NCBI GenBank assembly: GCA_965208775.1
Contig: OZ242360.1
Location: 2,914,001-2,978,000 of the forward strand
DNA length: 64,000 nucleotides
Reading direction: 5' to 3'
Source of the DNA: JAPOVO01 sp026708165
GTDB lineage: Bacteria; Chloroflexota; UBA11872; VXNJ01
The position numbers and the translations under genes were made by a program. Under the pieces are notes generated by a model. It was not told where the DNA came from and made no database searches. It was given only the letters and a program-made list of their open reading frames with translations. This document shows, piece after piece, positions 33,896-43,066 of this stretch. The stretch's first letter is position 1. Each line of letters starts with the position of its first letter.

Positions 33896-34513
33896 CTAAT
33901 TCTGAGGCGGAATACGTCTTGGGGGAGCGCAAGGTTTCGTTTGCGGGGCGCTGAGACTCGTCGACTCCAAGACCCATTCGAGAATCGAGTCGTAGTCAAC
34001 TTTATTCCAGTCGGACGTATCGACGGTCAGCGTGCCGCCGGAAACGGTGAGTGGCTTCAGGGGTTCCGCGACCATCGCGTCGATTTGTGAGAACCGTTCG
34101 CGGTCGAAGTGTGTGTGGTGTCTCGACGGGTTCTGGCTTCGCAGGCGGTAGCGCTGGGACAAAATCTCAGGGTCCGCGGTCAGGACGATCTGCGTCGCGA
34201 TGCACGGGCACTCGCTTTCGAGACGGGCGACTCGCGAGTCCTCAATGTCGGCGCGAAGCGGTGATTCCAGAATCGCCGACACTCCGCTTCTGAGCCACGA
34301 CTCGGCGAGCGTGAAGACGATCTCGAAAGCCGCTCGTCCAAGACGGGTAGAGTCTTCGTAACTGGCTGTGCCCAGCTGATCGCCAAGAATCTCCTTGACA
34401 TAATCCTTGGAAAGCAGAGGCAGGGCCAGGCGGCGGGACAGGAATTCAGCGAGCGTGGTCTTTCCGGTTGCGGGATGGCCGTTGACGATCAGCAAGCATG
34501 GTCCTGGAGTCAT
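33896..34513 (-). CDS. P-loop kinase (AAA/chloramphenicol-phosphotransferase-like)
   Basis: A 205-residue small-molecule kinase candidate. The Walker A motif is NGHPATGKTTLAEFLSRRL at residues about 10-28, preceded by a hydrophobic strand, and a probable lid region is rich in arginine (YRLRSQNPSRHH). It resembles the uncharacterised ATP-binding proteins near chloramphenicol phosphotransferase and shikimate kinase in fold. ATG 34513 overlaps the TGA of the NUDIX gene by the classic ATGA arrangement, so a start at 34669 is rejected. A degenerate copy of its 3' end is at 30628-30768. The phosphate acceptor is unknown. Confidence 0.8.
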   Translation of the reverse strand: MTPGPCLLIVNGHPATGKTTLAEFLSRRLALPLLSKDYVKEILGDQLGTASYEDSTRLGRAAFEIVFTLAESWLRSGVSAILESPLRADIEDSRVARLESECPCIATQIVLTADPEILSQRYRLRSQNPSRHHTHFDRERFSQIDAMVAEPLKPLTVSGGTLTVDTSDWNKVDYDSILEWVLESTSLSAPQTKPCAPPRRIPPQN

Positions 34514-35052
34514 TGGACGTCTTCTTGTGAGTGCCTTTTGAGTTTGGAAAACGGTCCGGCTTCGATTGGCGGGTGCGGAATCTCGCCGGCGATCAGTGGC
34601 GTGAGGAGATCGGCCATGCGTTGCGGCGAGAACCTCTCCCGCGACTGGCGGATTTCGTCTATAGGCCACCAGCGATAGTCCATCGTCACCTTTTGTTCAA
34701 AGCCGGTCAGACCGCTGATATCCACTTCGGGAGTGTCGGGTAAGCGGACGAGGTAAAAGCGGCGGATCATGCGGTAGGTCTTATCGCGGCCGTGCCAGAG
34801 GTCCGTACCATTCCAGACCCAAGGACCCAGCTCGGCAAACTCGATGCCCGTCTCCTCCTTTAGCTCACGCCGCGCTGCTTGCTCGTACGATTCGCCGGAT
34901 TCGACGCCGCCTCCCGGTGACATCCAGAATGGCCCGCCAGCGCCTTCGAGGCGCAGGAGCAATACTTCGTCATTCTCGTTGAGGACGATGAGCCGCACGG
35001 TCGGGCGGTCTATGGGTCTGCTTTGTGACACGGTTTTGCCCTTTTCGGCCAT
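34510..35052 (-). CDS. NUDIX hydrolase (paralogue of 31691-32200)
   Basis: A 180-residue NUDIX protein with the box GGGVESGESYEQAARRELKE followed by ETG near residue 45. It is nearly identical in layout to the copy at 31691, sharing RPIDRP near the N-terminus and EVLLLRLEG. Start ATG at 35052; no clear ribosome site. It is the first gene of the minus-strand cassette NUDIX, kinase, methyltransferase, glycerophosphodiesterase, NUDIX. The pairing of a pyrophosphatase with a kinase and methyltransferases suggests nucleotide or small-molecule modification, but nothing more precise can be claimed. Confidence 0.91.
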   Translation of the reverse strand: MAEKGKTVSQSRPIDRPTVRLIVLNENDEVLLLRLEGAGGPFWMSPGGGVESGESYEQAARRELKEETGIEFAELGPWVWNGTDLWHGRDKTYRMIRRFYLVRLPDTPEVDISGLTGFEQKVTMDYRWWPIDEIRQSRERFSPQRMADLLTPLIAGEIPHPPIEAGPFSKLKRHSQEDVQ

Positions 35053-35182
35053 GTCGATTTGAACGCCCGATTCGTTCCCGGCGTTACCTCTTTCGAGTAT
35101 CGAGTTTGAATCATGATGCGTGTGCTATTTTGCAGTCCAATCGGCTGTGGTGGGCCGGGAATTTCAGGCGTCGGAGTTGATC

Positions 35183-36862
35183 ATGCAACCGAACTACGAA
35201 GTCGACATGCGACTCAACGTCAGGACTCCCATGCGGGACGGCGTGGAGCTTTCTTCGGACATCTATCTACCCAAGGCGCCGGGCAAGTTTCCGACGGTTT
35301 TGATGCGTACGCCGTACGACAACAACGCGCCCGTCATGATCGAGAAGGGTATCCAGCTCGCCAACAATGGCTACGCGTGCGTGATACAGGACGTGCGGGG
35401 GCGCTGGGACTCGGACGGCGTTCACTACGCGCTGTTCAATCACGGGCCGGACGGTTTCGATACGCAGGAGTGGATCGGCCAGCAGGAATGGAGCGACGGG
35501 AAGATCGGCATGTCCGGCGGCTCCTACGTCGGATGGGTGCAGTGGCAGAGCGCGCCGCATCGCAGCCAGTACTTGACGTGCATAGCGCCGAGGGTGATGT
35601 GCTGCGACCTGTACTCGGGCCTGATCCATCCCGGCGGGGCGTTGCAGCTCAACGTCGCGCTGACATGGGGAATGCGGACCAACGGCCGGACGGCGCAGAG
35701 CATCGAGTATCACAACTGGACCGAGGCGTTTCGGACGGTCCCGCTGATCGAGATGGACCAGCTTGCGGGACGGGAGCTCCAGTTCTGGAAGGACTGGGTC
35801 ACGCACACCGAGTACGACGATTACTGGGACTCGGTCAACGTCGAAAACAAGTGGGACGAGATCGCCGCTCCCGCGCTGATCATGGGGGGCTGGTACGACC
35901 TGTACTCGCACAACACGTTCATCAACTTCAACGGCCTAAGGCTGCACGGACGCACGCCCGAAGCGAGACAGAGCCAGCTGATCGTGGGTCCCTGGCCGCA
36001 CGGGCTGAGCCTTTCCACGAAGACGGGCGATATCGACTTTGGGGCGAACTCGCTCTACGACCTCGACGGGCTGGAGATGCGCTGGTTCGACTACTGGATG
36101 AGGGGCGTGGACAACGGCATCGTCGACGAGGCGCCGCTGAGGCTTTTCATCATGGGCGTCAACGAATGGCGGGGCGAACATGAATGGCCGCTCGCCAGGA
36201 CCGACTGGCAGAAGTGGTATCTGCACTCGGGGGGCAATGCCAACACGCTGCTGGGCGACGGCGGCCTGTCGACCGATGAGCCGGGCGACGAGCCGGCCGA
36301 TCATTTCGTATACGATCCCGATTTCCCGGTGCAGACGGTGGGAGGGAACAACTGCTGCTCGCCGCACATCGTGCCGTGGGGGCCATACGACCAGCGAGAC
36401 GTGGAGATGCGGGCGGACGTGCTGTGCTACACCAGCGAGCCGCTGGAATCCGACCTCGAAGTGACGGGGCCGATAAAGGTCGTTCTGTACGCGGCCACGG
36501 ACGGGCTGGACACCGACTGGACGGCCAAGCTGGTGGACGTCTCAACCGGCGGCTACGCGAAGAACCTCTGCGATGGGATCATCAGGGCGCGCTATCGAGG
36601 GGGCTTCACGTCGGCCAAGCTGCTGGAGCCCAACTGGCTGTACAAGTATGAAATCGATCTCGCGGTGACCGGAAACGTCTTCAAGAAGGGGCATAGGATC
36701 CGGGTTGAGGTGTCGTCGTCGAATTTCCCACGCTTCGACAGGAACCACAACACGGGCAACGACCTGGGCACGGACACCGAAATGCGGACGGCGCGCCAGA
36801 CGGTGCAGCACTCCAAGGCGTATCCGTCTCACATACTGTTGCCGGTTATTCCGGCTGAGTAG
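35183..36862 (+). CDS. CocE/NonD family hydrolase (X-Pro dipeptidyl-peptidase S15 type)
   Basis: A 559-residue serine hydrolase. The N-terminal alpha/beta-hydrolase domain has the nucleophile motif GMSGGSYVGWVQW near residue 115, the acid probably in MGGWYDLYS, and the histidine in GPWPHG. The C-terminal jelly-roll domain (about residues 330-559) ends with EVSSSNFPRFDRN, typical of the family. Members hydrolyse X-Pro peptides, cocaine-like esters or acylated antibiotics; which applies here is unknown. ATG 35183 has GGAG about seven bases upstream and is preferred over 35120. No signal peptide. The gene is alone on the plus strand between two minus-strand methyltransferase regions. Confidence 0.9.
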   Translation: MQPNYEVDMRLNVRTPMRDGVELSSDIYLPKAPGKFPTVLMRTPYDNNAPVMIEKGIQLANNGYACVIQDVRGRWDSDGVHYALFNHGPDGFDTQEWIGQQEWSDGKIGMSGGSYVGWVQWQSAPHRSQYLTCIAPRVMCCDLYSGLIHPGGALQLNVALTWGMRTNGRTAQSIEYHNWTEAFRTVPLIEMDQLAGRELQFWKDWVTHTEYDDYWDSVNVENKWDEIAAPALIMGGWYDLYSHNTFINFNGLRLHGRTPEARQSQLIVGPWPHGLSLSTKTGDIDFGANSLYDLDGLEMRWFDYWMRGVDNGIVDEAPLRLFIMGVNEWRGEHEWPLARTDWQKWYLHSGGNANTLLGDGGLSTDEPGDEPADHFVYDPDFPVQTVGGNNCCSPHIVPWGPYDQRDVEMRADVLCYTSEPLESDLEVTGPIKVVLYAATDGLDTDWTAKLVDVSTGGYAKNLCDGIIRARYRGGFTSAKLLEPNWLYKYEIDLAVTGNVFKKGHRIRVEVSSSNFPRFDRNHNTGNDLGTDTEMRTARQTVQHSKAYPSHILLPVIPAE

Positions 36863-36922
36863 GCGGCGGTTCGCGGAAACCGTCGGAGAGGAATGAGCGC
36901 CCTGGTCGGCGGGGCAATTCCG

Positions 36923-37768
36923 TTATGAGCCGCCGCGCCTGACGACGGCGATCATGTGGGTGCCGCCGTCGACGGCGCCCGGTTCCTGACAGTATTCGAT
37001 CTCCCAGCGCAGGAACCATTCGTACAGCTCGGGGTCGCGCTCGAACCCGGTCACGGCGTCTTCGTTGTTGATGACCAGGAAATTGGAGGCGGACCTGCCG
37101 ACGATTTCGCAGTTTTGAGATTGGAGCAGAGCCTCCAGCTCGCTCCAGCGGTACATGTGACACCTGTGACCCCGCGAGGTTGGCCCGAATAGATCTCCGG
37201 TTGCAATCTCCCTATCGAGCGTATCGCGTCCGAATTCTTCGATCAGGTCGGGAAAGGTTGAGAGCAGCGCGCCGGCGCTGCCGACCAGAGACATAACGCT
37301 AACGAGTATGTAGCCGCCGGGTTTGGTAACGCGAACGAGCTCGGCGAGCGCGTCGCCGGCTCGGTCCATGGCGTAGCTCAGGCCGCCGCCGTAGCAGACC
37401 GTCGCGTCGAAGCAGGCGTCGGGAAACCGGCTCAGGTCGACGATGTCCGCGACGTGACGGCCGGTGACGCTGGACTCGCATCCCGCCTCGCCCACCTTTT
37501 GCCGGTTGAGATTGATCTGCACCGGCGATATGTCGACCACCGTGACCATCGCGCCGATTCGGGCAAGCTCGATCGTAAAACGTCCGGGTCCGGCGCCGGC
37601 TTCGAGCACGTGATCGCCGGATTTGACGAAACGCTGGAGGTGGTGGCGATGCACCAGGAAGTTGACACGGCTCGCCCCGCCCCGCTCGAACCGTTCCCAT
37701 TCGCGTTCGGCGTAGTCGTCGAAGAAGGCGCTTATGTAATCGGGGTCGTAATTGGGTTTGCCGGTCAT
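36923..37768 (-). CDS. Class I SAM-dependent methyltransferase (paralogue of 33020-33886)
   Basis: A 281-residue methyltransferase closely related to the one at 33020. Motif I is VLEAGAGPGRFTIELARIGA near residue 53. The block VCYGGGLSYAMDRAGDAL and the C-terminus LYEWFLRWEIEYCQEPGAVD align with the paralogue without gaps. Start ATG 37768. It is convergent with the CocE/NonD gene and stands apart from the cassette, followed upstream by a repeat-bearing gap. Duplication followed by separation through the CocE/NonD gene is a plausible history. Confidence 0.9.
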   Translation of the reverse strand: MTGKPNYDPDYISAFFDDYAEREWERFERGGASRVNFLVHRHHLQRFVKSGDHVLEAGAGPGRFTIELARIGAMVTVVDISPVQINLNRQKVGEAGCESSVTGRHVADIVDLSRFPDACFDATVCYGGGLSYAMDRAGDALAELVRVTKPGGYILVSVMSLVGSAGALLSTFPDLIEEFGRDTLDREIATGDLFGPTSRGHRCHMYRWSELEALLQSQNCEIVGRSASNFLVINNEDAVTGFERDPELYEWFLRWEIEYCQEPGAVDGGTHMIAVVRRGGS

Positions 37769-37936
37769 GGTGAATGCCTGCCGGGAATCAGGATAGCGGG
37801 TGGGCGAGACGGCGCACCGGAAGCTATCGGCGTGACTGGGTATTCTATGTGCGGCTTGGATCTCGCGGTGGATGCTTCTTCCCGCTAGTAGCGATCCTTT
37901 CTGTCCTTCGACGGGTTCACGAATGCGAGGAGGTTT

Positions 37937-37978
37937 TCACCCTCACCCTAACCCTCTCCCGTCAAGGGAGAGGGGATG
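37937..37978. repeat. Palindromic repeat, family A
   Basis: CACCCTCACCCTAACCCTC with the hairpin CCCTCTCCC/GGGAGAGGGG. It is in the 327-base gap 37769-38095, which holds no gene that I can support. A CCTTCGACAGGTTGAGGG motif (38022-38041) also lies in this gap. Confidence 0.7.
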
Positions 37979-38095
37979 AGAGGGCTGTTGAATTCCGGCC
38001 CGGCGTCGGAGAAGGGGGCGGCCCTTCGACAGGTTGAGGGTGCATGGAAAGAAGCGTGAGCTGGGCACAGAGTGAGCGGAACGACGGACTAATCG

Positions 38096-39907
38096 ATGAC
38101 TGATTCATTACCGGCTTCGATGGAGGACACAGCTAGCTCCGATCGTCCGAAGGACTCTCTCGATCCCGTTGCGATGACGGTGATCTATAACCGGCTGGTG
38201 GGCATTTGCCGGGAGATGGGCACGACGATGATGCGGGCCTCTTATTCCCCGATTTTCAGCGAGAGCCTGGACTTCTCTTGCGTTCTCTTCGACCGGCACG
38301 GACGGATGATGTCGCAGTCGGAGTTTTGCCCCGCCCAGGTCGGGGCTATCAGGTTCGTGGTCAAGTGGCTGATAGCGGAGGTCGGAGGGGAGAACCTGCG
38401 GCCGGGCGACGTGGTGATCCACAACGATCCGTATCGCGGGGGCGCGCACATTCCGGAGCACGTGGTCATCAAGCCGGTCTACTACGACGGCGAGCTTTTC
38501 GGATACGTTGCGAATATCGCCCACATGGTCGAGATCGGCGGGATGGCGGTGGGCGGGTTCGCGGCGACCGCGACGGAGGTGTACCAGGAGGGCTTGCGGC
38601 TGCCGCCAGTGTGGCTGATGCGCGAGGGCGAGTACAACCAGGACGTGTGGCGGGTCATCATGGCGAACCATCGCGCGCCGCGATATTCGTGGGGCGATCT
38701 GCACGCGATGATGGCTTCCCTGAACGTCGCCGAGCAGCGGGTCCACGAGCTGCTGGACGAACACGGCGTGGAGCGAGTCACACAGATCAGCGACGAGCTG
38801 ATGGACTACGCGGAGCGGTGGATGCGCCGCGAGCTGAGGGCGATCCCCAACGGCGAGTACACGTTCGAGGACTTCATGGAGGACTCGCGCGATCCGCCCG
38901 AGCGCGACTGGATACGGGTGACCGTGGTGGTCGAAGACGGCGGCCTGCTGGTGGACTTCACGGGCAGCGACCCGCAGGGGCCGCACGTGGTCAACTGCAC
39001 ATACGGCGTGACGGCGTCGTCGGTGTACAACGCGGTCTTTCAGATTGTGGACAACGACGTTCCTCATAACGAGGGAGCGTACCGGCCGATTACAGTCGTG
39101 GCCCCGCCGGGTACTGTGACGAACGTGGCAGAGCCTGCGCCGTCGGTGGGCGGGAACACAGAGACGCATCCGCGGCTGTGGTCGATAGTCTTGGGCGCGC
39201 TTTCGAAGGCCGTTCCCGACCTTGTGGCCGCTTCTACAGGAGGGACGGCCTGCAACTTCCTGTTCGGTGGCACGCATCCCGATACCGGGCGGTACTACGT
39301 GCACTACCACTTCGACGGGGTGGGATGGGGAGGCCAGCCGGGGGCGGACGGAAACGACAACTTGTGCATTCCAAACGGCAATTGCATGACGACGCCGGTG
39401 GAGATATTCGAGACGCGCTATCCGTTCGTGGAGTGGTCATACCGGCTGCGGAGAGATTCGGGAGGTCCGGGCAGGCATCGGGGCGGGCTTGGGTCGGAGC
39501 GCGTGCTGGAAGTCCGCGCTCCGGAGATTACTGTGTCGGCGCTCTACGACAGGATGACGAGCAAGCCGTGGGGGCTGTTCGGAGGAGGGGGCGCGGATAT
39601 GTCGAGGCTGCTCGTGAAGAAGGCGGGCTCGGAGGATTTTGTGACGTTTCGGGAGGCGTACGGAACGGCGAGCAACTCGCGGGTCGCGAACATCAAGCTG
39701 AAGGCGGGCGACCAGGTGATGCTGTGCAGTCCGGGTGGCGGCGGGTACGGTCCGCCCGCGGAGCGAGAGCCGGAGTCGGTGCTGGAGGACGTGGCTGAAG
39801 GATACGTCTCGGACGGCGAGGCGCTTACGAGCTACTCGGTGGCTATCGATAGGGAAAACGGCGCTTCGAGGGTTGATTGGGAGGGGACGGAGCGGTTGAG
39901 GGGGTAG
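38096..39907 (+). CDS. hyuB: Hydantoinase B/oxoprolinase family protein, orphan subunit
   Basis: A 603-residue protein matching the hydantoinase B / N-methylhydantoinase beta subunit (HyuB). Diagnostic blocks are YSPIFSESLDFSCVLFD near residue 47, GDVVIHNDPYRGGAHIPEHV near residue 103 and the C-terminal GGGGYGPPAERE. HyuB normally works with an HyuA subunit in ATP-dependent opening of hydantoin, 5-oxoproline or in acetone/acetophenone carboxylation. No HyuA gene is adjacent or in the window. ATG 38096. Flanked on both sides by repeat-bearing gaps, so it is probably transcribed alone. The function depends on an unseen partner. Confidence 0.92.
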   Translation: MTDSLPASMEDTASSDRPKDSLDPVAMTVIYNRLVGICREMGTTMMRASYSPIFSESLDFSCVLFDRHGRMMSQSEFCPAQVGAIRFVVKWLIAEVGGENLRPGDVVIHNDPYRGGAHIPEHVVIKPVYYDGELFGYVANIAHMVEIGGMAVGGFAATATEVYQEGLRLPPVWLMREGEYNQDVWRVIMANHRAPRYSWGDLHAMMASLNVAEQRVHELLDEHGVERVTQISDELMDYAERWMRRELRAIPNGEYTFEDFMEDSRDPPERDWIRVTVVVEDGGLLVDFTGSDPQGPHVVNCTYGVTASSVYNAVFQIVDNDVPHNEGAYRPITVVAPPGTVTNVAEPAPSVGGNTETHPRLWSIVLGALSKAVPDLVAASTGGTACNFLFGGTHPDTGRYYVHYHFDGVGWGGQPGADGNDNLCIPNGNCMTTPVEIFETRYPFVEWSYRLRRDSGGPGRHRGGLGSERVLEVRAPEITVSALYDRMTSKPWGLFGGGGADMSRLLVKKAGSEDFVTFREAYGTASNSRVANIKLKAGDQVMLCSPGGGGYGPPAEREPESVLEDVAEGYVSDGEALTSYSVAIDRENGASRVDWEGTERLRG

Positions 39908-39943
39908 GTTCGGTGTCCTTCCGTGATTCGTGATCTGGGGATT

Positions 39944-39983
39944 CACCCTCACCCCAGCCCTCTCCCATCTAGGGAGAGGGGGC
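39944..39983. repeat. Palindromic repeat, family A
   Basis: CACCCTCACCCCAGCCCTC with CCCTCTCCC facing GGGAGAGGGGG, 37 bases after the hydantoinase stop. Confidence 0.7.
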
Positions 39984-40017
39984 TATGGACAAAGTAGTCT
40001 TCTGCATTCAGGTAGGT

Positions 40018-40170
40018 GGATACCCGTTCCCCGCTTTCGCGAGGACATGTTTCACGGGAATGACGGAAGAAAGGCGCGATGACGGGGACGACACCAGGAT
40101 TGCTGCTCAACTCTGACTGGATTCCTGCCCCGTATCGGCGTACGGGGTGACGTTCTTTCGCCGGAATGAC
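40018..40170. repeat. Two degenerate family B repeats
   Basis: Copies at 40018-40066 and 40119-40170 keep the ends (GGATTCCTGCCCC, CGGGAATGACGG, CCGGAATGAC) but vary inside. The 300-base gap 39908-40207 contains no gene. Confidence 0.6.
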
Positions 40171-40207
40171 CCAAGGGGCCGCGGCGGGGCAGGCCGATTA
40201 TTTCGTG

Positions 40208-41356
40208 TCAGACGTCGGCGGCGGAGCCGTCGGGGTACCAGTGGGTGTCGCGGGTGATGAGGTGGTGGGGGTGGGCGTTGGCGAAGTCTTCGTCCAGCTC
40301 GACACCGAGGCCGGGGCGGTCGGGCAGCTCGAAGTAGCCGTCCTTAATGACGAGCGGCTCCTGGAGAACGCTCTCGAAGTACGGGGGCTTGCGGGCGTAT
40401 TCGAGTATCAGGAAGTTGGGCATGGCGGCGGCGGTGTGGACCGAGGCGGCGCAGGCTACGGGACCGTTGGGGTTGTGGGGGGCGACCTTGACGTAATGAG
40501 GTTCGACGTAGGCCGCGATGCGGCGGAGCTCGGAGATGCCGCCGGAGTAGCAGATGTCGGGCTGGATGATCGGGACGGAGCCAAACTCGATCAGCTCCCG
40601 AAAGCCCCATCGCGTGTAGAGACGCTCGCCGGTGGCTGAAGGCACACTGGGTACAGCGGCTGCGACCTTGGCGTAGGCCGCCGGGTTGTCGGGCGGAATG
40701 ACTTCTTCGACGAAGAGCAGGTTGAACGGGCGGAGCATTTCGAGGCACTTCACGGCGGTGGGAGGGTTGAGCCGTCCGTGGAAGTCGATCATGAGATCCA
40801 TCTCCGGACCGACCGCCTGCCGGATCGCGGAGACATCGGCGACGGCGGCGTTTACGAGGTCCATGTCGGAGGTCAGGCCGGAAGGGGCCTCGGGGCCGAA
40901 CTTGAATCCGGTGAAACCTTGCGCTTTCGCGGCGACGGCCTGGTCGACGACGGAGCCGGTTAAGTCAGGGCGCGCGTAGCAGCGCACGCGGTCGCGGACC
41001 GGTCCGCCGAGCATCTTGTAGACAGGGAGTCCGGCGGCTTTGCCGGCGATGTCCCAGAGCGCCATGTCGACGCCGCTGATGGCGGCGTTAAGGACCGGTC
41101 CGCCGCGCCAGAACGGATGCCTGAACATCTGCTGCCAGAGGTGCTCGACGCGGGTCGGGTCCTGACCGACCAGAAAATCGCTCATGCGGTCGATGGCGGT
41201 AGTTACCGGGAACTCCATGCCGAGCAGGGTGCATTCGCCGAGACCGGTGATGTCGGTGTCGGTCTCGATAATCACGAACGTCCAGTTGCGGTCGAGGCGC
41301 GTGTTCTCGTCGGCGGGGGCGCCGACGTGGCGGGTCTTGATTTCGGTGATTTTCAT
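40208..41356 (-). CDS. Mandelate racemase/muconate-lactonizing (enolase) superfamily, sugar-acid dehydratase-like
   Basis: A 382-residue enolase-superfamily enzyme. The barrel shows DFHGRLNPPTAVKCLEML (first metal aspartate, about residue 195), FVEEVIPPDN (second metal site), and the third site in ATGERLYTRW. The late stretch KVAPHNPNGPVACAASVH carries the likely catalytic histidine. D-F-H-G-R followed by A-P-H-N-P-x-G-P is the pattern of the D-galactonate/mannonate dehydratase branch, so loss of water from an aldonic acid is the best guess. ATG 41356 has AGGG upstream. It shares strand and an 84-base gap with the Gfo/Idh/MocA gene upstream, consistent with an oxidation-then-dehydration route. 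Confidence 0.9.
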   Translation of the reverse strand: MKITEIKTRHVGAPADENTRLDRNWTFVIIETDTDITGLGECTLLGMEFPVTTAIDRMSDFLVGQDPTRVEHLWQQMFRHPFWRGGPVLNAAISGVDMALWDIAGKAAGLPVYKMLGGPVRDRVRCYARPDLTGSVVDQAVAAKAQGFTGFKFGPEAPSGLTSDMDLVNAAVADVSAIRQAVGPEMDLMIDFHGRLNPPTAVKCLEMLRPFNLLFVEEVIPPDNPAAYAKVAAAVPSVPSATGERLYTRWGFRELIEFGSVPIIQPDICYSGGISELRRIAAYVEPHYVKVAPHNPNGPVACAASVHTAAAMPNFLILEYARKPPYFESVLQEPLVIKDGYFELPDRPGLGVELDEDFANAHPHHLITRDTHWYPDGSAADV

Positions 41357-41440
41357 TGATCGGCCCTGCCTATGTCTGCGAATGCACGGTGGAGAGTTGC
41401 GCCTGTTGGTGTGAGGATTGGGAAGGTCTGAGTCATCGGG

Positions 41441-42481
41441 CTATTTCCGCGGGCGCTGGTCGTTGCGGTCCAGCGGGAGGCTGACGCTAGCGCCTTCGGC
41501 GACAGAGATGTAGGCGGCCTGGATGATCTCGACGCAACGGAGTCCGTCTTCGCCGGTCAACACGGGAGCCTCGTCGCGAAGGACCCAGCCGGCGAAGCTC
41601 GACCATTCCCTGACGAACGCGACATCGTGTCCGTAGCCTTCGAAGAACGTGGTCTGCATGGGCTGGTCGTGAAGCTGGTGGTGGACGGCGACCTTACGCG
41701 GGTCGTAGGACATACCACCGTTTTCGCAGACGATGTCGAAACCGAAGGCGGTGCGGTAGGTGCCCATCGGATAAAGCGTCGAGACCTGCAGGGAGCCGAC
41801 GGCTCCGGACGCGAACCGCATCGAGACGGAGATCGCGTCGGAGTAATCGGACAAGTCGTGATCGACCTTGACACTCTCGAATGCCGAAACCGCCTCGACC
41901 TCGCCGAGGAGGTAGCGGATGGTGTCGACATCGTGAACGCCCGCCCAGTGGAGCAGCCCGCCGCACGCCTCGCGGCTGGCCCACCAACTGCCGATGCGGT
42001 TACCGAAGTACCCGTTAACGTTGATCCCAAGCGGACGTCCGAAGTCGCCGCCGTCGAGCAGCCGCTTCAATTCCTGGTAGGCGGGCCGGAAACGGCGTTT
42101 GTGGCCGACCATGAGCTTGACGCCGTTTGCGGCGGCGGCGTCGATCATGTCGTGACACTCGCGCACGTCGATGGCCATGGCCTTTTCGCAGAAGATGTGG
42201 CGCTTGGCCTCGGCGGCGGCGAGAGCGATCTCGCGATGGGTGTTGTGAGGGGTGAATATGGCGACGGCGTCGCAGTCGCAATTTTCGAGCAGCTGATCGT
42301 AGGAGCCCCAGGACGGCGCGGAGTATCGCTCGGCGAGCTCTTCGGCGGCGGCCTGGTTTACGTCGGCGAAGCCGGCTATTTGGAAGTCCGGGAGTTTCGA
42401 CACGATCTTGAGGATTTCGCCTCCGAATCTTCCGGCTCCGATGACTCCCAAGCGCACTTGACGGGATGGTCCGGCTGTCAC
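41441..42481 (-). CDS. Gfo/Idh/MocA family NAD(P)-dependent oxidoreductase
   Basis: A 346-residue enzyme with the Rossmann motif GVIGAGRFGGEIL near residue 12. The usual EKP appears as EKA in HIFCEKAMAID, a substitution at the conserved proline position. The rest of the substrate domain is normal, with GGLLHWAGVHDVDT containing the family H-x-x-D pair. Start GTG at 42481. It lies directly upstream of the sugar-acid dehydratase-like gene on the same strand, suggesting that the two act on the same compound. This is one of five family members here. Confidence 0.88.
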   Translation of the reverse strand: MTAGPSRQVRLGVIGAGRFGGEILKIVSKLPDFQIAGFADVNQAAAEELAERYSAPSWGSYDQLLENCDCDAVAIFTPHNTHREIALAAAEAKRHIFCEKAMAIDVRECHDMIDAAAANGVKLMVGHKRRFRPAYQELKRLLDGGDFGRPLGINVNGYFGNRIGSWWASREACGGLLHWAGVHDVDTIRYLLGEVEAVSAFESVKVDHDLSDYSDAISVSMRFASGAVGSLQVSTLYPMGTYRTAFGFDIVCENGGMSYDPRKVAVHHQLHDQPMQTTFFEGYGHDVAFVREWSSFAGWVLRDEAPVLTGEDGLRCVEIIQAAYISVAEGASVSLPLDRNDQRPRK

Positions 42482-43066
42482 TTCACACCGCCTTGGGGTT
42501 ATTGATCGAGTGGGTTGTAGATTATCGGAAGCGGCGGTCGGGATGCGCGGTGGTGGCGGATGGACGGATGGAGCGTGGTTCGACGGGCTCAGGGGCGTTC
42601 AGGCCGACCAAGAACGGAAGGAGGGCGGTTCGCGAACCGCCCCTACGAAACTCGAATGGTGGTTTGGTTTCGGCCTTCGCCTGAATGACGAATAGGGGCA
42701 GGGATGACAGTTAGGGGCGGAATGATGGTCAGGGCGTGGCTGAGGGAGGGGATGGATTCCCGCTTTCGCGGGAATGACGGATGGGGGCAGGAATGACCGG
42801 ATGTCCCGTTCGTCCTTCGACCATTCGGCAAGCTCAGGGGAGTCCAGGCTCAGGACGATGGAGCGACTCTTGGGAGCCCCCTCACCCTATCCCTCTCCCA
42901 CGAAGGGGAGAGGGGACCGGACTCCGGATCAGGTCGAGGGCAGGCTTTTCGCCGGAATGACGGATGTGGGGGGAGGCAGGGAATAGGGTATGGAGTGGTG
43001 GCGTGGATTGGGAGTTGAGCCTAGACTGCGGCGAGGTTGGGTAACCGGTCGACCGGGGAGAATTCG
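42482..43066. repeat. Intergenic cluster of family A, B and C repeats
   Basis: About 585 bases with no supported gene, between divergent units. Elements in order: C at 42622-42647 (perfect palindrome GGGCGGTTCGCGAACCGCCC), a short degenerate B at 42665-42690, the minimal B at 42754-42780 (ATTCCCGC/GCGGGAAT around TTTC), A at 42876-42917 and B at 42918-42962 directly abutting it. Short CTTCGAC...CTCAGGGG motifs at about 42576-42597 and 42815-42839 resemble a fourth element. All three main families occur here within 340 bases. Confidence 0.75.

Noticed and set aside
34514..34669. A 52-residue N-terminal extension of the kinase
   Set aside because: It overlaps the NUDIX gene in another frame. 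The ATG at 34513 forms an ATGA overlap and directly precedes the P-loop strand.
38108..39310. A 400-codon open frame on the minus strand, opposite the hydantoinase B gene
   Set aside because: It is antisense to a gene with clear family motifs. Its product is arginine- and histidine-rich with no motif, as expected from the opposite strand of GC-rich codons.
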